This document shows, piece after piece, positions 7,757 to 11,989 of a stretch of 11,989 bases of DNA. Location of the stretch: NCBI GenBank assembly GCA_902766675.1, contig CACXEN010000003.1, forward strand, positions 1 through 11,989, in the 5' to 3' direction. Position numbers and translations under genes: made by a program. The notes beneath the pieces were generated by a model, which was given only the letters and a program-made list of their open reading frames with translations, was not told the DNA's origin and did no database searches. The DNA comes from an uncultured Erysipelotrichaceae bacterium. GTDB taxonomy: Bacteria; Bacillota_I; Bacilli_A; Erysipelotrichales; Erysipelotrichaceae. Each line of letters begins with the position of its first letter. Positions within the stretch are counted from its first letter, which is position 1.

Positions 7757-7766
7757 TGCCATCCTT
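7739..7766 (-). terminator. Terminator-like hairpin just before the HAD gene
   Basis: A 9-bp perfect stem (7758-7766 with 7746-7754) with a three-base loop is followed on the minus strand by a G and six T (7739-7744). It lies 60 bases beyond the fba terminator and about 18 bases before the HAD ATG. It is either a second, backup terminator of fba or an attenuator in the HAD-murA leader. Confidence 0.65.
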
Positions 7767-7807
7767 ACCAACTATGATTTCTTTTGTTATATGTGTATGA
7801 AAACAAC

Positions 7808-7831
7808 AAAAAAAGGAAGCTTACGCTTCCT
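7808..7831 (-). terminator. Intrinsic terminator of fba
   Basis: A 7-bp stem (AGGAAGC at 7825-7831 with 7814-7820 on the minus strand) and a four-base loop are followed by seven T or more. It begins eight bases after the fba stop codon, a canonical arrangement. Confidence 0.85.
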
Positions 7832-7838
7832 AATTTGA

Positions 7839-8705
7839 TTAAGCTTTATTTTCAGAACCAAATGCTTTGATTAGTTCTTTTGCTTTTTCTACGATTGCAT
7901 CGCAACCAGGTTTTAGAAGTTTACGTGGGTCATATCCCTTACCTTCTAAGTCTTTACCTTCTTCAACATACTTTCTTGTTGCAGCTGCGAATACAAGTTG
8001 TAATTCTGTATTTACATTGATCTTAGATACACCCATTTCAATTGCTTTAGCAACTTGATCAAATGGGATACCAGAACCACCGTGTAATACTAATGGTTTA
8101 CCATTTACAGCTTTGTCGATTTCATCTAAACGTTCGAAGTTTAGACCAGCCCAGTTTTCTGGATATTTACCATGGATGTTACCGATACCAGCTGCTAGGA
8201 AGTCAACACCTAATCCAGCGATTTGTGCACATTCATTTGGATCAGCTAATTCACCATTAGAAGTAACACCATCTTCTGTACCGCCAATTCCACCAACTTC
8301 ACATTCAACAGAAATTCCTAAAGAATGTGCTAATGAAATAATGTCTTTTGATTTTTCTAGATTTTCTTCAAAATCATAATGAGATCCATCAAACATTACA
8401 GATGTGAATCCAGCTTCGATACAAGCTTTAGCGCCTTCGTATGAACCATGGTCTAAGTGTAATGCTACAGGAACTGTAATACCCATAGAATCATGTAAAT
8501 CTTTTACTAGATCTACAACCATTTTGTAGCCACCCATATACTTAGCAGCACCTTCTGATGCTTGGATAATCACTGGTGACTTAGCTTCTTCACATGCTTG
8601 AAGAATACATTTTGTCCATTCTAAATTGTTTGTGTTAAACGCAGGAATAGCATAATGACCTTCATGCGCCTTTTCGATCATTTCCTTCGCAGAAACGAGA
8701 ACCAT
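7839..8705 (-). CDS. fba: Class II fructose-bisphosphate aldolase
   Basis: Cleaves fructose 1,6-bisphosphate into dihydroxyacetone phosphate and glyceraldehyde 3-phosphate in glycolysis, using zinc. The 288 residues match the FbaA size in Firmicutes. Visible are LHLDHG (82-87) with catalytic Asp85 and zinc ligand His86, DGSHYDFEENL (106-116), ECEVGGIGGTEDG (134-146), His178 in GNIHGKY, His208 in LVLHGGSG, and KINVNTELQ (228-236). The frame stays open 21 codons upstream to an ATG at 8768, but the start at 8705 has AGGAGG nine bases before it and lies downstream of the predicted transcription start, so the extension is not translated. A tagatose-bisphosphate aldolase specificity is possible but less likely in this context. 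Confidence 0.95.
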   Translation of the reverse strand: MVLVSAKEMIEKAHEGHYAIPAFNTNNLEWTKCILQACEEAKSPVIIQASEGAAKYMGGYKMVVDLVKDLHDSMGITVPVALHLDHGSYEGAKACIEAGFTSVMFDGSHYDFEENLEKSKDIISLAHSLGISVECEVGGIGGTEDGVTSNGELADPNECAQIAGLGVDFLAAGIGNIHGKYPENWAGLNFERLDEIDKAVNGKPLVLHGGSGIPFDQVAKAIEMGVSKINVNTELQLVFAAATRKYVEEGKDLEGKGYDPRKLLKPGCDAIVEKAKELIKAFGSENKA

Positions 8706-8735
8706 ATTATATTTCCTCCTATTCTCAGTACATTT

Positions 8736-8764
8736 ATCATAGACCTTTTTACAATTATTGAAAA
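8736..8764 (-). promoter_or_regulatory. Promoter of fba
   Basis: On the minus strand TTTTCA (8759-8764), a 17-base spacer and TATGAT (8736-8741) give four and five matches to the -35 and -10 consensus. The start near 8729 leaves a leader of about 24 bases with AGGAGG. This supports the shorter aldolase start. Confidence 0.6.
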
Positions 8765-8777
8765 GCATTATTATCGC

Positions 8778-8806
8778 AAAAAAGTGGTTAGCACTTAACC
8801 ACTTTT
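8778..8806 (-). terminator. Intrinsic terminator upstream of fba, downstream of the membrane protein gene
   Basis: An 11-bp stem (8796-8806 with 8780-8790) with a five-base loop ends in six T on the minus strand (8778-8783). It lies about 50 bases after the stop of the membrane protein gene and insulates the fba promoter. A weaker AT-rich inverted repeat (TTACAAA 8827-8833, TTTGTAA 8842-8848) lies between the stop and this hairpin. Confidence 0.8.
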
Positions 8807-8856
8807 ATTGTTGTATACTCCAACTTTTACAAAAATTCTAATTTGTAATAATTTGT

Positions 8857-9186
8857 TTACTCTTTATCTTCCCCAAAAGCATCAACACCTGCACGAATTG
8901 TTTCGCCAACAATTGTTCCAGCTTCTTTTGCGATATCTTTGATATCTTCTCCTCTTTCATTTAACAATTCTTTATTCACATCAATGCCAACATTGCCTAC
9001 TGTCGTACCTATTTTTTCTAAATCACTTTGGCTATCTTCTACGGCATGGCGAACTGCTTTAATTCTCCTAGCCATCATCCAGCCTTGAAATCTAGGACTA
9101 ATAATAGATAATATCGCAACCAAAAATATGAGTGCCGCAATTGTTACAATAACAATGAAGAATATATTAAACATTTTAAAATCCAT
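8857..9186 (-). CDS. Small single-pass membrane protein of unknown function
   Basis: A 109-residue protein with one strongly hydrophobic segment (about residues 6-29), then a basic juxtamembrane stretch (PRFQGWMMARRIKAVRHA) and an acidic, helical tail that ends in EDKE. No signal-peptide cleavage site is evident, so the N-terminal helix is probably a membrane anchor with the charged tail in the cytosol. I recall similar MM-x-R-x-IKA stretches in clostridial zinc-ribbon membrane proteins, but no cysteines are present here. The start at 9186 has GAGG seven bases upstream; an upstream ATG at 9207 lies in the T-run region of the rpoE terminator and lacks a binding site. It sits between rpoE and fba and its function is unknown. 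Confidence 0.75.
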   Translation of the reverse strand: MDFKMFNIFFIVIVTIAALIFLVAILSIISPRFQGWMMARRIKAVRHAVEDSQSDLEKIGTTVGNVGIDVNKELLNERGEDIKDIAKEAGTIVGETIRAGVDAFGEDKE

Positions 9187-9205
9187 ATCTTGACCTCTTT
9201 GTTTC

Positions 9206-9211
9206 ATTGTA
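9206..9211 (-). promoter_or_regulatory. Possible -10 of the membrane protein gene
   Basis: TACAAT on the minus strand matches the -10 consensus at five of six bases, 19 bases before the chosen ATG. No -35 is visible because the upstream sequence is the rpoE terminator. Read-through of that AT-rich terminator is the alternative source of transcription. Confidence 0.25.
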
Positions 9212-9213
9212 AT

Positions 9214-9238
9214 AAAAAAAGATAGAATATTCTATCTT
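9214..9238 (-). terminator. Intrinsic terminator of rpoE
   Basis: A 20-base palindrome (8-bp stem 9219-9226 with 9231-9238, ATAT loop) is followed by seven T on the minus strand. The rpoE TAA stop (9237-9239) overlaps the 5' arm. The stem is weak in G and C, so termination may be partial. Confidence 0.7.
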
Positions 9239-9569
9239 AATAAGCATCATCCCCACTTGGAAGGTCTAAACCACTATCATCAATTGGTTCATCGCTTTCT
9301 TCATTTTCGATTTCTATATCACTTGTGTCTACATAGACTTCATCGAACTTTCTACGATTTCTTAAGTCCCATTTATTATTGTCTAAAGACGCAAATCGGT
9401 TATCTAACATCATTTCTGAATAGAATTGACTCTTCTTCTTTTTTAGTTTTTCTTCAGGGAATTTCATCACTTTCGCAACTTCATCCCATAATCTTCCAAA
9501 CTCCACTTCCCTCTTTCTTTTAGAGAGGAAATTGAATGCTATGTCAGTCATCGCCAAATTATTACTCAT
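9237..9569 (-). CDS. rpoE: DNA-directed RNA polymerase delta subunit, short form
   Basis: Accessory subunit of Gram-positive RNA polymerase that aids recycling and sensitivity to initiating nucleotides. The N-terminal HARE-HTH domain spans about residues 1-72, with FYSEMMLDNRFASLDNNKWDLR matching the conserved QFYTDLNIDGRF...W.LR block of the family. The acidic disordered tail (77-110) is only about 34 residues; the Bacillus subtilis protein, from memory, is 173 residues with a much longer tail. The start has AAGGAG seven bases upstream. It has a near-consensus promoter, and the neighbouring DUF1934 gene is also linked to rpoE in Bacillus. It is not the extracytoplasmic sigma factor of the same name. 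Confidence 0.88.
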   Translation of the reverse strand: MSNNLAMTDIAFNFLSKRKREVEFGRLWDEVAKVMKFPEEKLKKKKSQFYSEMMLDNRFASLDNNKWDLRNRRKFDEVYVDTSDIEIENEESDEPIDDSGLDLPSGDDAY

Positions 9570-9602
9570 GGTTCAACTCCTTAAACCTTTCTAACTTACG
9601 CC

Positions 9603-9631
9603 ATGATAATGAATTGTTTTGATTATGTCAA
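9603..9631 (-). promoter_or_regulatory. Strong promoter of rpoE
   Basis: On the minus strand TTGACA (9626-9631), a 17-base spacer and TATCAT (9603-9608) match the consensus at six and five positions. The -35 overlaps the stop codon of the upstream DUF1934 gene. The predicted leader is about 28 bases and holds AAGGAG. Confidence 0.8.
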
Positions 9632-10011
9632 CTAGATTGATAAACTTTCTTAAATTCCCATATCATTTTTTGATGTGTTATCACTTGATCACCATCCAAT
9701 ATTTGATATTCCACACTCCAAAAATCATCATTTTTATCTTTGTTGATACATTTTGTTTCAAATTTCATACGGCCATATGGAGAATTCACAATTGCTTTAC
9801 CATCTTTTTCTTTCAGTGTCGTATCACTGCTGAAATTTCCTTCATTTAAAAAACGAATATATTCATCGCAAAAAGTAATTGTGTGCTTATTTCCGGTTTC
9901 TTTATCTTGGTAAGACAAAACATCCTCAGAAAGATATCCCATTACTTTTGGATATATTTTTTTCTCGTTTTCTAAAAAATCCATCTGTGTTAAGACAACT
10001 TCCATTATCAT
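9628..10011 (-). CDS. DUF1934 (YwiB-like) small beta-barrel protein
   Basis: A 127-residue soluble protein, no membrane segment or signal peptide. The C-terminal half, with TTLKEKDGKAIVNSPYGRM (84-102) and a strand-rich end (VEYQILDGDQ), fits the lipocalin-like DUF1934 family to which Bacillus YwiB belongs; function is unknown. Next to rpoE as in Bacillus. The ATG at 10011 has an in-frame stop two codons upstream, and a second ATG follows at 10005. Neither has a ribosome binding site, and the promoter places the transcript start almost on the ATG, which suggests a leaderless mRNA. The assignment rests on motif memory and context. Confidence 0.68.
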   Translation of the reverse strand: MIMEVVLTQMDFLENEKKIYPKVMGYLSEDVLSYQDKETGNKHTITFCDEYIRFLNEGNFSSDTTLKEKDGKAIVNSPYGRMKFETKCINKDKNDDFWSVEYQILDGDQVITHQKMIWEFKKVYQSS

Positions 10012-10019
10012 ACGCTAGG

Positions 10020-10049
10020 ATTATACTGAAACAAACTCCTTCTTGTAAA
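10020..10049 (-). promoter_or_regulatory. Promoter of the DUF1934 gene, leaderless arrangement
   Basis: On the minus strand TTTACA (10044-10049), an 18-base spacer and TATAAT (10020-10025) match the consensus at five and six positions. Only eight bases separate the -10 from the ATG at 10011, so transcription should begin at or within two bases of the start codon. An AAGGAG lies inside the spacer but has no usable start codon after it. Confidence 0.65.
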
Positions 10050-10050
10050 T

Positions 10051-10071
10051 AAAAAAAGCTCTATAGAGCTT
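10051..10071 (-). terminator. Intrinsic terminator of the ispF–HD gene unit
   Basis: A 16-base palindrome (6-bp stem AAGCTC/GAGCTT, TATA loop, 10056-10071) is followed by seven T on the minus strand (10051-10057). The TAG stop of the HD gene (10061-10063) lies at the end of the stem and in the loop. Confidence 0.75.
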
Positions 10072-11272
10072 CTTTTGGGAAAAACACTTTGTTGTCATCT
10101 TGACTTGGTCCATGTGTCAAACTATATACAATACTAGACGCATTCGATAATTCTTCTGTACTACCATCTTTCATACGTATCCAAATCATACTTTCTGCAT
10201 CTTTTGTATATGGAATATATGGTGTTTGTCTGACTTTATCTGTAGCTAAATAATAATGTATATCGAATCCTAATTCTTCTAATTTATTTCGATATCTTTC
10301 AGTGTTTTCTAATGTATTATCCGCATATTCAAATAATTCACGATCTCTTAATCTTTTTGCTAAATCATTAAGAATTTTATCTTCATGATTGCATAATTGA
10401 TTAAATCCAAAACTAAATGAATAATCATCCATTTCAAAATATTCTTCTAAAGTTATTTCTTTTCTTTCTACCAATGTTTCAAATAGAGAAAATGCTTTTG
10501 CGTCTTTGATATCTAACAATCTTTGAAACATACAATGCATGATATTTTCATAGCTACGTGCTACTGGATGATAATATACCTGCCAATACATATGGTATCT
10601 AGACATAATGTAATTCTCTACTGCATAAACACCACTTTGTTTTACAACCAATCGATTTCCATTATGTGTACGTATTGTTCGTAAGATTCTTTCTAAATCG
10701 AATTGGCCATATGCAGTACCTGTAAAATATGCATCTCTTAGTAAATAATCCATTCGATCTGCGTCTAATTGGGAAGAGATGATTTGTGATAATAATGGGT
10801 TTTTCGCTTCATGGCGAATAATATCTGCGACATCTTTCGCAAGACCTGCTTTTTCACTTTCTAAAATTTTTGTGATTTCTGTATTTTCTTCAATGATGCG
10901 ACAGGAAAAATCTTCATGACTTGTTGTTGTGATAGCTTCAAATGTATGACTAAATGGTCCATGACCAATATCATGTAATAAACCTGCTAACATGACGCAT
11001 ACTTTTTCATAATCACTTAGAGATTCTTTGATGTCACTGATCTCTGTAACCATTCTTCTTACAATTTCATATACTCCAAGAGAATGTCCAAATCGAGTAT
11101 GCTCTGCACAGTGATATACCATATTTGCGCCACCCAATTGACGAATTCTTCTTAAGCGTTGAAACCATGCGCTATTAATCACATTCCAAACCACTTCTAA
11201 ATCCACATGAATATATCCATGCACTGGGTCTCTTAATACTTTTACTTCTGGAGTCTTTTTAAAATCTACCAT
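10061..11272 (-). CDS. HD-domain phosphohydrolase, YwfO-like (probable dNTP triphosphohydrolase)
   Basis: A 403-residue cytosolic metal-dependent phosphohydrolase of the YwfO/SAMHD1-like group. The N-terminal block RDPVHGYIHVD (14-24) and FQRLRRIRQLG (37-47) are typical. The HD metal site is His63 in EHTRFGHSLGVYE (57-69), His100-Asp101 in LLHDIGHGPFSH (98-109) and Asp170 in SSQLDADRMDYLLRD. Relatives such as Enterococcus EF1143 hydrolyse dNTPs to the nucleoside and triphosphate; that activity is inferred here. The ATG lies one base after the ispF stop, with AGAGG inside the end of ispF, so the two are cotranscribed. A terminator overlaps its stop. Confidence 0.88.
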   Translation of the reverse strand: MVDFKKTPEVKVLRDPVHGYIHVDLEVVWNVINSAWFQRLRRIRQLGGANMVYHCAEHTRFGHSLGVYEIVRRMVTEISDIKESLSDYEKVCVMLAGLLHDIGHGPFSHTFEAITTTSHEDFSCRIIEENTEITKILESEKAGLAKDVADIIRHEAKNPLLSQIISSQLDADRMDYLLRDAYFTGTAYGQFDLERILRTIRTHNGNRLVVKQSGVYAVENYIMSRYHMYWQVYYHPVARSYENIMHCMFQRLLDIKDAKAFSLFETLVERKEITLEEYFEMDDYSFSFGFNQLCNHEDKILNDLAKRLRDRELFEYADNTLENTERYRNKLEELGFDIHYYLATDKVRQTPYIPYTKDAESMIWIRMKDGSTEELSNASSIVYSLTHGPSQDDNKVFFPKEAL

Positions 11273-11273
11273 C

Positions 11274-11747
11274 TTATATTTCCTCTAATAGTACTACCGC
11301 TTGGGCAAGTACTCCTTCTCTTCTTCCTACATAGCCTAGCCCCTCACCACGAGTTGCTTTCACAGATACATTTTCAATATTTGTATGTAATGCATTTGCG
11401 ATGTTTTGGCGCATTTGTTCGATATATGGTGCCATTTTTGGTTTTTCAATCATCACCAAACTGTCCACATTTGAAATTTTATAATTTCTTTCTTCCATCA
11501 TCTTTGTGACTTCTTCTAATATCAAAAGTGAACTCACTCCTTCATATCTTTCATCTGTATCGGGAAAGTGTTTTCCTAAATCACCTAAGGCAAGCGCACC
11601 TAAAATAGCTTCACTAATCGCATGTAATAATGCATCTGCATCACTATGTCCCAGCAAACCTAAATCAGATTCTATTTCTACACCACCTAAAATTAGTTTT
11701 CTATCCGCAACTAAACGATGAATATCACTTGATTGTCCAATTCTCAT
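11274..11747 (-). CDS. ispF: 2-C-methyl-D-erythritol 2,4-cyclodiphosphate synthase
   Basis: Converts CDP-methylerythritol 2-phosphate to the cyclic diphosphate with release of CMP, in the MEP route to isoprenoids. The length of 157 residues is standard. Zinc ligands Asp8, His10 (SSDIHRL) and His42 (LLHAISEAI) are present, as are LLGHSDADALLHA (31-43) and HFPDTDERYEG (60-70). In the nucleotide-binding segment the usual KATTTE reads KATRGE (130-135), so two Thr are replaced, while Glu135 and the LGYVGR continuation are kept. The start has GGAG five bases upstream. It is the first gene of a two-gene unit with the HD protein and is divergent from cca. Confidence 0.95.
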   Translation of the reverse strand: MRIGQSSDIHRLVADRKLILGGVEIESDLGLLGHSDADALLHAISEAILGALALGDLGKHFPDTDERYEGVSSLLILEEVTKMMEERNYKISNVDSLVMIEKPKMAPYIEQMRQNIANALHTNIENVSVKATRGEGLGYVGRREGVLAQAVVLLEEI

Positions 11748-11767
11748 AACATCTCCAATCTAAGTAA

Positions 11768-11776
11768 AGTGTAGCA
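11768..11776 (-). promoter_or_regulatory. Extended -10 promoter of ispF
   Basis: On the minus strand TG-C-TACACT forms an extended -10 with the hexamer at 11768-11773. There is no recognisable -35. The transcript would start near 11761, leaving about 14 bases with GGAG. It faces away from the cca -10 about 24 bases to the right. Confidence 0.5.
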
Positions 11777-11796
11777 CAAATATCACAAAACCCCTT

Positions 11797-11802
11797 TATA
11801 AT
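11797..11802 (+). promoter_or_regulatory. -10 element of cca, leaderless arrangement
   Basis: A perfect TATAAT ends six bases before the cca ATG at 11809, so the first transcribed base should be at or next to the start codon. There is no ribosome binding site in between. No good -35 is visible (AGCACA at 11773-11778 with an 18-base spacer matches at three positions). Confidence 0.5.
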
Positions 11803-11808
11803 AATGGT

Positions 11809-11989
11809 ATGAATTTATCTATTCCAAAAGAAGTTTTAGATCTAATGCACGCTTTAGAAGAGCGTGGTTTTGAATGTTATATCGTTGGTGGCACAATTCG
11901 AGACATGCTTTTAGGCAATTCAACTCATGATTATGATTTAACCACAAATGCCACACCTGATGACATGTTAGAAGTCTTTCAAAACTACA
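11809..11989 (+). CDS. cca: tRNA CCA-adding enzyme (CCA nucleotidyltransferase), N-terminal part
   Basis: Adds or repairs the CCA end of tRNAs. Only the first 60 codons are in the window; the gene runs off the right edge. The nucleotidyltransferase signature is clear: YIVGGTIRDMLLG (24-36) with Gly27-Gly28 and Arg31-Asp32, followed by the metal-binding Asp41 and Asp43 in HDYDLTTNATP. This is the class II CCA/poly(A) polymerase head; Firmicutes enzymes of this type are normally CCA-adding. The start at 11809 fits the usual distance to the GG motif. There is no ribosome binding site, and the -10 lies only six bases upstream. Confidence 0.92.
   Translation, partial: MNLSIPKEVLDLMHALEERGFECYIVGGTIRDMLLGNSTHDYDLTTNATPDDMLEVFQNY

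Noticed and set aside
8706-8768. A 21-codon N-terminal extension of the aldolase starting at the ATG 8768.
   Set aside because: The start at 8705 has AGGAGG at good spacing, the family begins there, and the predicted promoter (8736-8764) lies within the extension.
8827-8848. AT-rich inverted repeat (TTACAAA, 8-base spacer, TTTGTAA) as a regulatory operator.
   Set aside because: It is in the 3' untranslated region of the membrane protein gene, has no promoter next to it, and could arise by chance in such AT-rich sequence.
9187-9207. An upstream ATG for the small membrane protein at 9207.
   Set aside because: It sits right after the T-run of the rpoE terminator without a ribosome binding site, while 9186 has GAGG seven bases upstream.
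10036-10041. AAGGAG on the minus strand upstream of the DUF1934 gene as its ribosome binding site.
   Set aside because: It lies 24 bases before the ATG and inside the spacer of a near-consensus promoter, and no start codon follows at a usable distance.
1-11989. Mobile elements, phage genes, CRISPR arrays, toxin-antitoxin or defence systems, tRNA or rRNA genes.
   Set aside because: All long frames fit conserved housekeeping families or their shadows; no transposase, integrase, repeat-spacer array or cloverleaf-like sequence was seen.

Overview
The window looks like a chromosomal housekeeping region of a low-GC Bacillota. Genes are AT-rich with AGGAG-type ribosome binding sites. Sortase B, the delta subunit of RNA polymerase (rpoE), a YwfO-type HD protein and the order rpoE–fba–murA–rpmE–prfA–prmC all point to Firmicutes. 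The streamlined gene set and short delta subunit would fit an Erysipelotrichia-like lineage, but that placement is an inference. I see no mobile element, CRISPR array, rRNA or tRNA, and no gene-free stretch longer than about 100 bases.

Layout from left to right. A plus-strand pyridoxal/pyridoxamine kinase gene (74-907) converges on a long minus-strand block, and a bidirectional terminator carries both stop codons. Read in the direction of transcription (right to left), the block contains five units. (1) ispF then a YwfO-like HD phosphohydrolase. (2) A DUF1934/YwiB-like gene with its own promoter, then rpoE with a near-consensus promoter, then a small one-helix membrane protein. (3) fba, monocistronic and ended by a strong terminator. 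(4) A HAD hydrolase overlapping murA, then rpmE with its own promoter and leader hairpin. (5) An RpoD-type sigma factor, prfA, prmC, sortase B and a left-handed beta-helix protein, tightly packed. At the right edge the tRNA CCA-adding enzyme gene starts on the plus strand, divergent from ispF.

The genes serve central functions: glycolysis (fba), the first step of peptidoglycan synthesis (murA), transcription (sigma factor, delta), translation termination (prfA and prmC, which modifies RF1), the ribosome (L31), tRNA maturation (cca), isoprenoid synthesis (ispF), dNTP turnover (HD protein), cofactor salvage (pdxY) and surface anchoring (srtB). From memory, Bacillus subtilis has ywiB-argS-rpoE-pyrG-spo0F-fbaA-tal-murAB-glpX-rho-rpmE-tdk-prfA-prmC. 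This window looks like a compressed form of that cluster: argS, pyrG, spo0F, tal, glpX, rho and tdk are absent, and a HAD gene and a sigma-factor gene sit in the gaps.

Nothing here looks like a wholly new system. The points most worth checking are the sigma factor with an altered -10-reading residue in the tdk slot, a possible leader peptide inside a terminator-like hairpin before the HAD gene, two genes whose promoters imply leaderless mRNAs, a near-repeat at the sigma-factor and srtB promoters, and a candidate L31 leader.
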